Shown one piece after another: positions 25,639 to 36,053 of a stretch of DNA of 64,000 nt. This DNA comes from Rhizobium sp. SEMIA4064. GTDB taxonomy: Bacteria; Pseudomonadota; Alphaproteobacteria; Rhizobiales; Rhizobiaceae. A program made the position numbers and the translations under genes. The stretch lies in the NCBI RefSeq assembly GCF_003025035.1, contig NZ_PYJN01000018.1, positions 124,001 through 188,000 of the forward strand, in the 5' to 3' direction. How positions within the stretch are numbered: the first letter of the stretch is position 1; each line of letters starts with the position of its first letter. The notes below the pieces were generated by a model. It was not told the origin of the DNA, ran no database searches, and saw nothing but the letters and a program-made list of their open reading frames with translations.

Positions 25639-26823
25639 TTATTTCTTCAGCAATTGCACCATGTGCGACAGTGCCATCATCAATCCTCCCGCGACCAGCC
25701 CCCAGAAGGCGCCGGAGATGCCAGCGAAGGAAACGCCCGATGCCGTGACGAGGAAAGTGATTGCGGCCGCCTCGCGCGATTCTGCCTTTTGAAAAGCGTT
25801 CATGGCCGAGTTGGACAATGCACCAACCAGCGCCAGCCCGGCGACGGCTTCGATCAGGATCGGCGGCGCCAGCGCCACGAAGGCGGTGACCGCACCGGCG
25901 AGCAGCCCAAGGATGATGTAAACAACCCCGGCAATAATCGCCGCCCAATAGCGCCGCTGCGGGTCGGCATGGGCGTCCTGTCCCGCACACATGGCGGCGG
26001 TGATCGCGGCAAGATTGACGGCATGCCCGCCGAGGGGCGCGCTGAACAGGGAAAACAGGCCCGTGACGGCAAAGAGCGGACCGGGCTTCGGATCATAATG
26101 GTGAACCTTCAGCACCGCGATGCCCGGAATATTCTGCGACGCCATGGTGACGATGAAGAGCGGCAGTGCGACGGAGACGAGGCCGGCGGCGGTGAAGGCC
26201 GGTTTGACCAGTTCAACGCTCGGCAGCAACGAATGCTGCAGCGATGCCAGCGCTCCATCAGGCACCTTCACGCCGAAAGCCAGCACCAGCGCGAAGGCAG
26301 CAAGCGCCGCCGGCACGGCCCAGAGCCGCTTGAATGCGCCGACGACGATCCAGGCGATAATGATCGGCAGGCCGAGCCAGGGATTGAAGCCGATTGCCTT
26401 CACCGGTGCGAAGCAAAGCCCGAGCAACACGCCGGCAAGCATGGCATTCGCCAACGCCGGCGGAATAGCGGCAACGGCACGCCCGAGCGGCCGGAACAGG
26501 CCGGCAATCACGATCAGCACCGCACAGACGAGAAACGCACCGACCGCCGCCGGAAAGCCGCCCTCAATGGCGCCGGCGCTCGCCAGGAGCGCCGCGCCCG
26601 GCGTCGACCAGGCAATGCTGATCGGCAGCTTTGTCGCAACGCTGAGCACGATGGCGCAGAGGCCCATCGAGATCGACAGGGCCGTCAACCCGGACGCAGC
26701 CTGCGCAGCCGTGGCACCGACCGCCTGCAGCCCATGCAGCACGACCGCGAACGAACTGGCAAAGCCGACAAAGGCGGTAAGACAGCCCATGAACAGGCTT
26801 TGAACGGAGAAATCTTTGAGCAT
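25639..26823 (-). CDS. benE: BenE family benzoate/H+ symporter
   Basis: Inner-membrane transporter of 394 residues with about 11-12 hydrophobic helices. Family motifs seen: SIAWSTPGAALLASAG near residue 70, NAMLAGVLLGLCFAPVKA, ASQNIPGIAVL near 228, and FSAPLGGHAVNLAAITAAMC near 255. BenE proteins import benzoate or related aromatics by proton symport. No aromatic-degradation genes are nearby, so the actual substrate is uncertain. It ends about 45 bases before the leuA leader ORF on the same strand, so leuA may receive some read-through. Confidence 0.92.
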   Translation of the reverse strand: MLKDFSVQSLFMGCLTAFVGFASSFAVVLHGLQAVGATAAQAASGLTALSISMGLCAIVLSVATKLPISIAWSTPGAALLASAGAIEGGFPAAVGAFLVCAVLIVIAGLFRPLGRAVAAIPPALANAMLAGVLLGLCFAPVKAIGFNPWLGLPIIIAWIVVGAFKRLWAVPAALAAFALVLAFGVKVPDGALASLQHSLLPSVELVKPAFTAAGLVSVALPLFIVTMASQNIPGIAVLKVHHYDPKPGPLFAVTGLFSLFSAPLGGHAVNLAAITAAMCAGQDAHADPQRRYWAAIIAGVVYIILGLLAGAVTAFVALAPPILIEAVAGLALVGALSNSAMNAFQKAESREAAAITFLVTASGVSFAGISGAFWGLVAGGLMMALSHMVQLLKK

Positions 26824-27074
26824 GGCAGCGGCTGGAGACTCGTGGGTACGATGGAAAGCGCATGGAGCATCTCAAGCGTCGGTCATGCAAGTGCAGTTTC
26901 GCGAAGATCAGGCAATCCACCCAACCGAGCGCCATTCGATTGACAAAAGAGCACAGACAGGGATTGCGCACCAAACATCAAACCTGTGTAGTCAAATGCA
27001 ACTAAGAGGTTTCTGAACTCCAGCCGATAGCTCGATTGGCTGAAACCGATAGATCCATAGAGGGGGAACGATCT

Positions 27075-27458
27075 ATGTATTACGCCATCCTGGCCTATCA
27101 CGAAGAGGGTGTGGTCGAATCCTGGACCAAGGAGGAAGATGCGGCCTTGATGACCGAACTTCTCCAGATCAATGATCGCCTCGTTCAGGAGAAGTCTTTG
27201 GGACCCGCCGCACGGCTTGGCTCGACGCAAGGCGCCGTGACGCTGCGAGGCAAGGGTGCCGGCATCGTCACTGACGGCCCTTTTGCTGAGACCAAGGAGC
27301 AATTGCTGGGCTTCTATGTTGTGGATTTTCCAACGCTTGAGGCGGCAGTTGCGGCAGCGCGCGACCTCCGCCGCGTCAATCCGACCGCGGTCTACGAAAT
27401 CAGACCGATTTCGCTTTATATTCCCGGAGCGTCACTGGCATCCCGCGACGAGGAATAG
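27075..27458 (+). CDS. YciI-like DGPF domain protein
   Basis: A 127-residue protein of the YCII-related family, with the diagnostic TDGPFAETKEQLLGFYVVD near residue 65 and MYYAILAYHEEG at the start. ATG 27075 follows AGGGGGAACG. Such proteins are often encoded beside ECF sigma factors (ECF41-like or SigJ-like groups), but no sigma gene is adjacent here. Biochemical role unknown. Confidence 0.9.
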   Translation: MYYAILAYHEEGVVESWTKEEDAALMTELLQINDRLVQEKSLGPAARLGSTQGAVTLRGKGAGIVTDGPFAETKEQLLGFYVVDFPTLEAAVAAARDLRRVNPTAVYEIRPISLYIPGASLASRDEE

Positions 27459-27509
27459 CAAGTTCGGCCATAGCGCATCACCATCGCAACTTCCGCTACC
27501 CGGCAACGC

Positions 27510-27545
27510 AAAACGCCCTCGCCTGCCTTTCGGCAAGCAAGGGCG
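27510..27545 (-). terminator. Rho-independent terminator of clpP
   Basis: On the minus strand CGCCCTTGCTTGCC, GAAA, GGCAGGCGAGGGCG forms a stem with two mismatches followed by TTTTGCG. It lies 25 bases after the clpP stop codon. Confidence 0.8.
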
Positions 27546-27569
27546 CCTTAACTCAGCAAAAGCCTTCGC

Positions 27570-28157
27570 TTAGATGTCGGCCTGCGACGTCACGATCCGG
27601 GAAACCAGGCCATAAGCCTTGGCTTCTTCCGCAGACAGCCAGTAGTCACGGTCCGTATCCTTGGCGATGCGCTCGACGGGCTGGCCGGTCGCTTCCGAGA
27701 AGATCTTATTCAGGCGCTCGTTCATCTTGATGATCTCGCGAGCCTGAATTTCGATGTCGGAAGCCATACCGCGCGTGCCGCCGGACGGTTGGTGCAGCAG
27801 GAAGCGGGTGTTCGGCAGGCAGATGCGGCGCTCCTTGGGGGCTGCCACGTAGATCAGCGCGCCCGCAGAAGCGACCCAACCGGAACCAATCATCCAGACC
27901 TTCGGCTTGATGAACTTGATCATGTCGTGAATGGAATCGCCGGATTCGACGTGGCCGCCAGGCGAATTCACGTAGATTCGGATATCCTCATCGCTGGCCG
28001 CGGCAAGCGCCACGAGCTGCGAGCAGACCTTCTGCGCCAGTTCCTGCGTAATGCCGCCATAGATGAAGATCGAGCGCGATTTGAAAAGATTCGCCTCCGC
28101 GTCCTTGCCCAAGGGCAGCTCTTTCGTCTTTTCTTCCTGTTCGTCTTCGTCGTTCAT
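27570..28157 (-). CDS. clpP: ATP-dependent Clp protease proteolytic subunit
   Basis: Serine peptidase of the Clp system, 195 residues. The catalytic triad is complete: Ser97 in GWVASAGA, His122 in FLLHQPSGG and Asp171 in [10 protein letters not shown]. The oligomer motif [19 protein letters not shown] is typical. The active-site segment ASAGA replaces the commoner ASMGA, and the N-terminus is an unusual acidic/charged extension ([15 protein letters not shown]) rather than a standard propeptide. It stands alone with no clpX or clpA adjacent, so it is probably an extra ClpP paralogue, as rhizobia carry several. ATG 28157 follows GGAGA. Confidence 0.94.
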   Translation of the reverse strand: MNDEDEQEEKTKELPLGKDAEANLFKSRSIFIYGGITQELAQKVCSQLVALAAASDEDIRIYVNSPGGHVESGDSIHDMIKFIKPKVWMIGSGWVASAGALIYVAAPKERRICLPNTRFLLHQPSGGTRGMASDIEIQAREIIKMNERLNKIFSEATGQPVERIAKDTDRDYWLSAEEAKAYGLVSRIVTSQADI

Positions 28158-28385
28158 TCGCAAGTCTCCAGCAGATGTGTCCTACCGCACATAGTGCGAC
28201 TCAATGCGTAAAACAATGCCGGAAAAAGGCAAGGCGCGAATAGCCTGGGAAAGCATGGCGTTATGGTTGCGGATTACCGAATTGTAACTTGAAGCGGCTT
28301 TGAAAAGCCGGAATTCCATCCTACGTCAGGTAAGCGCGAGAATCGCGCCCCGAATTTGCAGCAACAGATAGCCAAGGAGGCCATC

Positions 28386-29186
28386 ATGTCGCCTGAAGAA
28401 CGTCAACTGCTCGCGTCCCTCTTCGATCGCGTCCGCGCTACGGCCAGCACTCAGCGCGATGCAGATGCGGAGGCCTTCATCAATCAGTCGGTTCGCGATC
28501 AGCCCTATGCGCCTTATTTCCTCGCACAAGCTGTGCTCATGCAGGAACAGGGCATGAAGGCTGCCGCTGACCGCATCCAGCAGCTCGAAGCGCGCGTGCG
28601 CGAACTGGAACAGCAGGGCGCCGACAATCACCCGCAGCCCCAGAGCGGCGGCTTCCTCGGCGGTCTCGGCTCGCTGTTCGGCGGTGGCCAGCAGCAGCCG
28701 CAGCGTGGCCCGGGGCCGCAAGCCGGTAATTCGCAGCAGCAGGGCCGTCTCTATGACGATTATGCCCGCAATGCTCCGCAGCCCGGTCCGTGGGGCGGCC
28801 AGCAACAGCCAAGCGGCCCGTGGAACCCGCAGGCCGCCGCTCCCTCGGCAGGCGGCAGCTTCCTGCGCGGTGCCCTCGGCACGGCAGCCGGCGTCGCCGG
28901 CGGCGTCATGCTGGCGGAATCGCTCTCCAGCCTGTTCAGCCCCCATCTCGGCGGTACCGCCGGCGGTGGTCTCGGCGGCCTCTTCGGCGGCACGGCCGCC
29001 AATGCAGCCGAACAGCCCGTTCAGGAAACGATCATCAACAACAATTATTTCGGCAACGACAGCAATGGCCAGAACGATAATGGTCAAACCAATGTCGACT
29101 ACGCATCGAATGATCAGGACGACGACAATGACAATGACTACGACGACTCGTCCGACAACGGCGGCGACGACAGTTCATTTGCCTGA
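28386..29186 (+). CDS. DUF2076 family protein
   Basis: A 266-residue protein with the family N-terminus (SPEERQLLASLFDRVR) and a coiled-coil (AAADRIQQLEARVRELEQQ), then a long low-complexity Gln/Pro/Gly-rich stretch. Next is a Gly/Ala-rich helix (GTAAGVAGGVMLAESL) and a very acidic Asn/Asp tail. The family is thought to be periplasmic or envelope-associated, but no clear signal peptide is visible. ATG 28386 follows AAGGAGGCC. Function unknown. Confidence 0.9.
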   Translation: MSPEERQLLASLFDRVRATASTQRDADAEAFINQSVRDQPYAPYFLAQAVLMQEQGMKAAADRIQQLEARVRELEQQGADNHPQPQSGGFLGGLGSLFGGGQQQPQRGPGPQAGNSQQQGRLYDDYARNAPQPGPWGGQQQPSGPWNPQAAAPSAGGSFLRGALGTAAGVAGGVMLAESLSSLFSPHLGGTAGGGLGGLFGGTAANAAEQPVQETIINNNYFGNDSNGQNDNGQTNVDYASNDQDDDNDNDYDDSSDNGGDDSSFA

Positions 29187-29206
29187 AGCCAATCGTCTCT
29201 GATTGC

Positions 29207-29239
29207 AAAAAGCCGCCTCCCTTCGGATGGCGGCTTTTT
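29207..29239. terminator. Bidirectional terminator between DUF2076 gene and queF
   Basis: AAAAAGCCGCC and GGCGGCTTTTT form a perfect 11-bp stem with an 11-base loop, with T-runs on both strands. It lies between the convergent DUF2076 and queF genes. Confidence 0.9.
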
Positions 29240-29242
29240 AGT

Positions 29243-29707
29243 TTACCCGCGCCCACGATAAGGCTGCACGCCCTGATCCGGCAACCACACACCCTCCGGT
29301 GCCTTTCCCGTCTGCCAGAACACATCGATCGGGATACCGCCTCGGGGATACCAATAGGCACCGATGCGCAGCCATTTCGGCTCCAGCAGTTCGACCAGCC
29401 GCTTGGCGATGTAGATCGAGCAATCCTCGTGGAAAGCGCCGTGGTTGCGGAAGGAATGCAGGAAGAGCTTCAGCGACTTCGATTCCACCAACCACTCGTT
29501 CGGAATGTAGTCAATGACGATATGGGCAAAATCCGGCTGACCCGTCATAGGGCAGAGCGAGGTGAATTCCGGAGCGGTGAAGCGCACGACGTAGTCCGTG
29601 CCGGCATGGCCGGACGGCACTTTTTCGAGAACGGCGGCTTCGGGGTTCGCAGCCGTTTCGGTCTGACTGCCGAGCATCGACAGACCGGAAACATCGGTTG
29701 TAGGCAT
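29243..29707 (-). CDS. queF: NADPH-dependent preQ1 synthase
   Basis: Reduces the nitrile preQ0 to preQ1, a precursor of queuosine in tRNA. The 154-residue protein is of the short, unimodular QueF class. The catalytic Cys52 lies in [14 protein letters not shown], the general acid Asp59 follows, and the QueF motif is ESKSLKLF at 75-82. It lies one base downstream of the CDF transporter gene on the same strand, so both are probably cotranscribed. No preQ1 riboswitch was recognised. Confidence 0.96.
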   Translation of the reverse strand: MPTTDVSGLSMLGSQTETAANPEAAVLEKVPSGHAGTDYVVRFTAPEFTSLCPMTGQPDFAHIVIDYIPNEWLVESKSLKLFLHSFRNHGAFHEDCSIYIAKRLVELLEPKWLRIGAYWYPRGGIPIDVFWQTGKAPEGVWLPDQGVQPYRGRG

Positions 29708-29708
29708 C

Positions 29709-30623
29709 TTAGATCTCCTTGATCACTTTGACGCGGATGCCATGGGCCTTCTCGCCCTCGGGCTCCACGTGAATGGTTATTTCCGCGCCCGCATGGATCG
29801 CCCGTATGGCGTCTTCAAGGCGGTCGCAGATGCGATGTGCCTCGCGGACAGGCATGGCCGCGGGTACAACGAGGTGGAAATCGACAAAGGTGACGGCGCC
29901 CGCCCGGCGCGTCTTCAGATCGTGCACGCCGAGCGAGCCGTTGGCATGCGTCGCGATCGCCTCTTTGATCACCGCTTCCTCTTCCGGTAGGACGGCCTTG
30001 TCCATCAGCCCGTCGATGGAATTGGAGACGACCTTCCAGCCCTGATAGAGAATGTTGACGGCGACGAGAATAGCAAGCACCGGGTCGAATATCGGGTAGC
30101 CGGTGCCCAGCGCCAGCAGCAGGCCGAACAACACGCCGATGGAAGTATAGACATCGGACATGATGTGCTGCCCATCCGCCGTCAGCGCCGGCGAGCGATG
30201 CTCGCGCCCTGCCCGGATCAAGGTCAGCGCCCAGATCGCATTGATGACACCGGCGGCAAAGTTGATGGCGAGGCCGAGGACGGGCGCCTGCAACGGCTGA
30301 GGATTGCTCAAATGCCCCATCGCCTCCTGCACAATCATCAGCGCAGCGACGATGATCATCGCGCCTTCTGTGACGGCCGAAAGATATTCCGCCTTGTGGT
30401 GGCCGAAGGGATGATCGTGATCCGCCGGCTTCTGCGCATAGCGGATGACGAAGAAAGCGATGAAAGCGGCCACGACATTGACGAGGGATTCCAGGGCGTC
30501 CGACAACAGCGCCACGGAGCCCGTCACCCACCAGGCGAGCATCTTCAGCGCCAAGACGCCGAGCGATAGCGGAATGCCCCAGAGGGCCAGTTGCCGTATC
30601 GTCTGGTTGCCCTGTCCGTTCAT
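29709..30623 (-). CDS. Cation diffusion facilitator (CDF) metal exporter
   Basis: A 304-residue inner-membrane metal/proton antiporter with six helices. It carries the CDF metal site [12 protein letters not shown] (near residue 42), the loop [15 protein letters not shown] (~residues 70-84), a second Asp pair ([12 protein letters not shown] near 150), and a C-terminal cytoplasmic domain ([20 protein letters not shown]). [14 protein letters not shown] and an Asp-rich site fit Fe/Zn/Mn exporters; the exact metal is not decidable. ATG 30623 follows GGAGAAACGC. Upstream on the same strand is a promoter followed immediately by a terminator-like hairpin. Confidence 0.93.
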   Translation of the reverse strand: MNGQGNQTIRQLALWGIPLSLGVLALKMLAWWVTGSVALLSDALESLVNVVAAFIAFFVIRYAQKPADHDHPFGHHKAEYLSAVTEGAMIIVAALMIVQEAMGHLSNPQPLQAPVLGLAINFAAGVINAIWALTLIRAGREHRSPALTADGQHIMSDVYTSIGVLFGLLLALGTGYPIFDPVLAILVAVNILYQGWKVVSNSIDGLMDKAVLPEEEAVIKEAIATHANGSLGVHDLKTRRAGAVTFVDFHLVVPAAMPVREAHRICDRLEDAIRAIHAGAEITIHVEPEGEKAHGIRVKVIKEI

Positions 30624-31769
<1,146 letters not shown>

Positions 31770-31785
31770 GCAGCCTTGATCCGCG

Positions 31786-32493
31786 CTACTCCGCCTGAGT
31801 GGATGCAAAACGGTCGCGATCGTTGTGCAGGCTGAGTGACAGCCGCAGCGTCCAAGGCAGCGCCGTCCATAAGCCCGAAGTCAATCCCGCCTGCCTCAAC
31901 CCGGCGGCTGTCCAGGTATTGCATCCCGTGAGCGCGTTGAAATATCCCCGCGCCTCGAAGAACGCATCATTCGGTCCGTAATTGCTGCCAATCAACGGGC
32001 TCGGCTGGTTATTCGTTTGCTCGAAACTGCCGAGAATGAACCGTTTGAGCCGCTCCAGCCCCTCGGTATCGATGCTGATGGCCGTGACATCAGGAGCATC
32101 CGCCGGAATCTCGCCCGCCAGCTCGGCGTGGATGACGGCACGATCCAGAGTGAAGCTTTTCAAGACAGGGCCAGCCTTCAAATCAGCCCAAGTTCGCGTC
32201 TCCGTATAGAAACTCCGGCCGCCCCAGCCGAAAACGAGATAGCGCACATTCGGATTATCGAGATCAAGCCCCGCTGTCCGCAGGAATGCGAAACGGGAGA
32301 TGAGATCGCCATCGACCGGTATGGCGATATCCGTATGGATGGGATTGCTGAGCACGAGGATATGTTGCGACCGCTCGGCTCTTGCCGCCTGCCCGTCATG
32401 CCAAAGCGGCCGCGGCGCAACGATGCCGAGACCTGCGATCGCCACAACCGCAAGCACGGCGAAAAAGACGCCCTTGAATATCCTTGAGATCAC
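31786..32493 (-). CDS. DUF2459 / TIGR02117 family membrane-anchored protein
   Basis: A ~235-residue protein with one N-terminal membrane anchor (GVFFAVLAVVAIAGLGIVA) and an extracytoplasmic domain. Family motifs: SNPIHTDIAIPVDG, LVFGWGGRSFYTET, and the C-terminal RGYFNALTGCNTWTAAGLRQ with conserved Cys. I chose GTG 32493 because the longer frame from 32586 begins inside the trpE(G) terminator stem. A GGCGGGGGC-like site lies ahead of the GTG. The conserved Cys and His suggest a hydrolase, but activity is unknown. Confidence 0.82.
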   Translation of the reverse strand: MISRIFKGVFFAVLAVVAIAGLGIVAPRPLWHDGQAARAERSQHILVLSNPIHTDIAIPVDGDLISRFAFLRTAGLDLDNPNVRYLVFGWGGRSFYTETRTWADLKAGPVLKSFTLDRAVIHAELAGEIPADAPDVTAISIDTEGLERLKRFILGSFEQTNNQPSPLIGSNYGPNDAFFEARGYFNALTGCNTWTAAGLRQAGLTSGLWTALPWTLRLSLSLHNDRDRFASTQAE

Positions 32494-32552
32494 CGACCGA
32501 AAGCCCCCGCCAACATCGAATGTCTTCAGCGGTTTGTTGGCTCTTTCAAGGC

Positions 32553-32592
32553 AAAAAACACCCCTATGCACTTTTTCCGAGTGCATAGGGGC
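32553..32592 (-). terminator. Rho-independent terminator of trpE(G)
   Basis: CCCCTATGCACT (32561-32572) and AGTGCATAGGGG (32580-32591) form a perfect 12-bp stem with a 7-base loop. On the minus strand a T6 run follows (A6 at 32553-32558). It lies about 30 bases after the trpE(G) stop. Confidence 0.92.
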
Positions 32593-32622
32593 GTTCGAAC
32601 TCGACGGCTAACGGTTCTCGCC

Positions 32623-34812
32623 TCACGCAGCCTTCGTCTTCACCCGCCGCGCCAGATGCGCTACGACATTCTCGATCATCCGCATGCCGGCGTCGCCACC
32701 AAGCGTCATGATCGATTCCGGGTGGAACTGTACAGCCGCAATCGGCTCCTTGACGTGCTCGATGCCCATGATCGTGCCGTCTTCGCTTTCGGCCGTGATC
32801 ATGAAGTCACGCGGCAGGCTCGACGGATCGGCGAAGATCGAATGATAGCGGCCGACCGTAACCTCGCGGCCAAGACCCGAGAAGACGAGTCCCGGCTCCA
32901 GCACGCGGATGCGTGATGGCTTGCCATGCATCGGAACCGCAAGATGGCGCAGCTCGCCGCCATAGGCCTCGGCGAGCGCCTGCAGACCCAGGCAGACGCC
33001 GAAGATCGGCAGGTTGCGCGCCCTCGCCTTCTTGATGGTCGCCTTGCAATCGAAGTCCTTCGGATTACCGGGACCCGGCGACAGCACGACCAGATCCGGA
33101 TCAAGCCGGTCGAAGACCTCTTCCGGCACCGGCGTGCGCACGGTCGAAACCGTGGCACCCGTCTGGCGGAAATAATTGGCGAGCGTGTGCACGAAGCTGT
33201 CTTCGTGGTCGACGAGCAGGATCTTCACACCCTTGCCCACGGAGGCGACGTCACGTTGCTGTTTGCCGGAATTGCCGGTCTTGGCATCACGGATGGCGGA
33301 AAGCATGGCAGAGGCCTTCAGTTCGGTTTCGGCTTCTTCTTCCTCGGGAATCGAGTCGTTGAGCAGAGTTGCGCCGGCACGCACTTCGGCAATGCCGTCC
33401 TTGATGCGGACGGTACGCAGCGTCAGGCCGGTGTTCATGTCGCCATTGAAGCCGACCATGCCGATCGCACCGCCGTACCATGCGCGCGGGCTCTTTTCAT
33501 GGCTCTCGATGAAGCGCATGGCCCAGAGCTTCGGCGCGCCGGTGACGGTGACAGCCCAGGCGTGGCTGAGGAAGCCGTCAAAAGCATCCATGTCGTCGCG
33601 CAGGCGGCCTTCGATATGGTCAACCGTGTGGATCAGGCGCGAATACATCTCGATCTGGCGGCGGCCGATGACCTTGACCGAACCCGGCTCGCAGACACGG
33701 CTCTTGTCGTTGCGGTCAACGTCGGAGCACATGGTCAGCTCGGACTCGTCCTTCTTGGAGTTCAGGAGCTTCAGGATCTGCTCGCTGTCGGCAATCGGAT
33801 CGTCTCCGCGCTTGATCGTACCCGAAATCGGGCAGGTCTCGATGCGGCGGCCGGACACGCGCACGAACATCTCAGGCGAAGCGCCGACGAGATATTCCTG
33901 ATTGCCGAGATTGATGAAGAAGGAATAGGGCGACGGATTGATCGCCTTCAAGCGCTTGGAAATATCGGATGGCTTGCTCTCGCAGCGCTCCATGAACTTC
34001 TGGCCGGGCACGACTTCAAAAAGATCGCCCTTGCGGAAGCTCTCCTTCGCCTTGACCACCAGCTCGGCATATTCGCCGGGGCGATGATCGCTCTTCGGCG
34101 GAATGGTATTGGTGTGGCGGAAGGGCTCGGCAGCGATCTCGCCGGACTTGCCTTCGGTAGTGACGCCTCCCTTGGCAAAATCGTAACGATCGATCCAGGC
34201 CTTGGCGGAATAGTTGTCGACCACCAGAATCTCGTCCGGCAGATAGAGCACCATGTCGCGCTGGTCATCAGGACGCTCGAGCTTCAGGCTGATCGCGTCG
34301 AACTGGAACGCCAGATCGTAGCCGAAGGCGCCGTAGAAGCCGATGCTGGCATCGGCCTGCGAATAGAAGAGATCAGTGACCGCGCGTAGCACCGTGAAGA
34401 CCGTCGGGGTCTTCGAGCGCTCTTCCTCGGTAAAGACGCGATCCGGCGTCTTTACCGTCAGGTCAAGCCGGCGTTCTGTCGAAGCGCCAAGCACCAGTTC
34501 GGAAACCGTCTTCAGCTTTTCAGCGATGAAACCGAGAATGACCTCGCCACGCTCATTATAGGCCTCGATCCAGACATTGCGCCCATTGCAGGACAAACCG
34601 AGCAGCGGATCGACGATGGCGGTATCCCAACGGGTGTAGCGGCCGGGATATTCGTAGTTCGACGAGAAGACCGCGCCACGGCGCTCATCGAGCTTGTCGA
34701 TATAGGACGAAACCGCATCCGCATAGGGAGTCGGCCGGCGTTGCCGGGTGACGGTGATGCCACCCTTCGTCTCGTAGATTTCCGCACCATCATCCCGAAG
34801 GATCGTTACCAT
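32623..34812 (-). CDS. trpE: Fused anthranilate synthase TrpE(G)
   Basis: Makes anthranilate from chorismate and glutamine, the first step to tryptophan. The 729-residue protein joins the chorismate-binding TrpE domain (~1-510; motifs [54 protein letters not shown]) to a class I glutamine amidotransferase (~525-725; catalytic Cys near 606 in [16 protein letters not shown], and His/Glu near 697-699 in VQFHPES). This fusion is characteristic of rhizobia. Expression is controlled by the trpL leader and attenuator directly upstream. Confidence 0.98.
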   Translation of the reverse strand: MVTILRDDGAEIYETKGGITVTRQRRPTPYADAVSSYIDKLDERRGAVFSSNYEYPGRYTRWDTAIVDPLLGLSCNGRNVWIEAYNERGEVILGFIAEKLKTVSELVLGASTERRLDLTVKTPDRVFTEEERSKTPTVFTVLRAVTDLFYSQADASIGFYGAFGYDLAFQFDAISLKLERPDDQRDMVLYLPDEILVVDNYSAKAWIDRYDFAKGGVTTEGKSGEIAAEPFRHTNTIPPKSDHRPGEYAELVVKAKESFRKGDLFEVVPGQKFMERCESKPSDISKRLKAINPSPYSFFINLGNQEYLVGASPEMFVRVSGRRIETCPISGTIKRGDDPIADSEQILKLLNSKKDESELTMCSDVDRNDKSRVCEPGSVKVIGRRQIEMYSRLIHTVDHIEGRLRDDMDAFDGFLSHAWAVTVTGAPKLWAMRFIESHEKSPRAWYGGAIGMVGFNGDMNTGLTLRTVRIKDGIAEVRAGATLLNDSIPEEEEAETELKASAMLSAIRDAKTGNSGKQQRDVASVGKGVKILLVDHEDSFVHTLANYFRQTGATVSTVRTPVPEEVFDRLDPDLVVLSPGPGNPKDFDCKATIKKARARNLPIFGVCLGLQALAEAYGGELRHLAVPMHGKPSRIRVLEPGLVFSGLGREVTVGRYHSIFADPSSLPRDFMITAESEDGTIMGIEHVKEPIAAVQFHPESIMTLGGDAGMRMIENVVAHLARRVKTKAA

Positions 34813-34860
34813 TGTTCCTCACTCCGTTGTCGGGCCCGGATGACAGGCGGCCTTTATAAC

Positions 34861-34890
34861 AAAAAAGCCGCCTCGAAATCTCGGGCGGCT
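34861..34890 (-). terminator. trp attenuator terminator
   Basis: On the minus strand AGCCGCC and GGCGGCT close a stem around CGAGATTTCGA, followed by TTTTTT. It sits between trpL and trpE(G). The 5' arm can instead pair with GGCGGC right after the trpL stop codon (about 34920-34926), the expected antiterminator. Confidence 0.9.
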
Positions 34891-34927
34891 CACTCGTCGT
34901 CTTTGAACACGATTGGTCGAGGCCGCC

Positions 34928-34975
34928 TCAGCGTGCCCACCACCAAACTGCAATATTGTTCAAGGACATGTTCAT
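34928..34975 (-). CDS. trpL: Tryptophan leader peptide (peTrpL)
   Basis: Fifteen residues, MNMSLNNIAVWWWAR, with three consecutive TGG codons near the end. It matches the S. meliloti peTrpL type, which also ends WWWAR. When charged Trp-tRNA is short, the ribosome stalls at the TGG run and the antiterminator forms. There is no ribosome binding site; the -10 element lies about eight bases from the ATG, so the mRNA would start at or very near the AUG (leaderless), as known for S. meliloti trpL. The peptide and attenuated RNA (rnTrpL) act in trans in that species. Confidence 0.93.
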   Translation of the reverse strand: MNMSLNNIAVWWWAR

Positions 34976-34983
34976 GAGGGAAT

Positions 34984-35011
34984 TGTTAGCGTGAGACGAG
35001 ATGATGCGCAA
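34984..35011 (-). promoter_or_regulatory. Candidate trpL promoter
   Basis: On the minus strand TTGCGC (35011-35006) and CTAACA (34989-34984) are 16 bases apart, with the trpL ATG eight bases after the -10. The -35 match is moderate. The promoter overlaps the end of the intergenic space just after the DUF805 gene. Confidence 0.55.
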
Positions 35012-35026
35012 GCCGCAATCTCAGGA

Positions 35027-35926
35027 TTACGCAACCGCCTTGTTTTTTCTCCAACGGAAGGGCGGTCCATATTTGTTGGCATCGGCATTTCCCCTTGGAA
35101 TGCCAACAGCGATGATCATAACTAAACAAAGAAGTATCGGTCCTGAAGTCGCGTAGGATGGCAAACTAGACATCTGGTCCACCCCGATAAGCGAAAACAT
35201 CGCCAGTGGAATAACAAAACTCAAGCCGACAATGACGCTCCATCCCCAGAAGCCAGACCACCCGAAATCGCGCAGCCGCGCCGCAACAAGCGTTGCCGCG
35301 ATAGCAACTGCCAGAACGAATAGCGGAAGTCCCCATGCGGTATCCCCATTGTTGCCCCCCTCAGCCGCCGCTCGCGCGAAAAGAACCGCAAAGACGAACA
35401 CCAGGCCTGCCCAATAGGCGGAGCGGTTCACACGTCGTCTGAAAATAGACAGTGGCGGCAAAATCCAGCGCCGCGCAAATTGCTGCGTGGATTCCGATAC
35501 AACTATGTTATACCGCGACGGCATTCTATATTTGCTATCCGGATCGCTTGGCGGAAGCCCCACAACTGTGACCAAAGCAAGGAACGGAAGTGTGTCAAAT
35601 AAGGTAATATAGCCCCCAGCGGGACCATCCACCCATCCATTCGGCAATATCGCCGGCTTTAGTATCGCTATTATTCCAACGGGAAAAACGAAACTAAACA
35701 ACGCCACGCCCGCCCAACCCCAAAAGGCTGACCATCCAAAATCCCGTAGTCGTGCGCCCATCACGGACGCGACGAAGAAGAGGATGAAGTCCATATGACG
35801 TAAGAGATCGGAAGTGTAACCCATCTCGCTCAGAACAACGGCTCCGACCCGAAATCCTAAAAATATGCAGATGAACATCCAGTATGCAGGGCGGTTCAGG
35901 CGATCGTTCAGAATCAAGCTCGTCAA
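35027..35926 (-). CDS. Duplicated DUF805-like membrane protein
   Basis: A 299-residue inner-membrane protein built of two similar halves. Each half starts with a charged NR-x-AYW segment (LNRPAYWMFICIF; VNRSAYWAGLVFVF) and contains ARLRDFGWSxFWGW followed by helices (residues ~55-95 and ~210-250). This is the DUF805 pattern present twice, whereas the usual protein is a single ~120-residue unit. The TTG start at 35926 follows AAGG by six bases. Codon use is AT-richer than its neighbours, suggesting acquisition or low expression. Function unknown. Confidence 0.8.
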   Translation of the reverse strand: MTSLILNDRLNRPAYWMFICIFLGFRVGAVVLSEMGYTSDLLRHMDFILFFVASVMGARLRDFGWSAFWGWAGVALFSFVFPVGIIAILKPAILPNGWVDGPAGGYITLFDTLPFLALVTVVGLPPSDPDSKYRMPSRYNIVVSESTQQFARRWILPPLSIFRRRVNRSAYWAGLVFVFAVLFARAAAEGGNNGDTAWGLPLFVLAVAIAATLVAARLRDFGWSGFWGWSVIVGLSFVIPLAMFSLIGVDQMSSLPSYATSGPILLCLVMIIAVGIPRGNADANKYGPPFRWRKNKAVA

Positions 35927-36053
35927 GTTGCACCTTCATGAAATGTCGGTTGCATTCTGTATGCTGATATTTCTCGCTGTCAACTCAAAGCTGTAGATGC
36001 GTTCACAGTCGATGCTCGCTGCCGATCCGATCGCCTTACCCTACCTCTTATTC

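Noticed and set aside
25278-25748. 156-residue plus-strand ORF overlapping the leuA upstream region
   Set aside because: It runs antisense through the leuA start, the leader ORF and the benE end, with no start signal and Arg/Pro-rich composition.
32494-32586. ATG start at 32586 for the DUF2459 protein
   Set aside because: That ATG lies inside the perfect stem of the trpE(G) terminator; the GTG at 32493 gives a normal membrane-anchor start.
32926-34389. A 487-residue plus-strand frame opposite trpE(G)
   Set aside because: Antisense to the strongly conserved anthranilate synthase; low-complexity composition.
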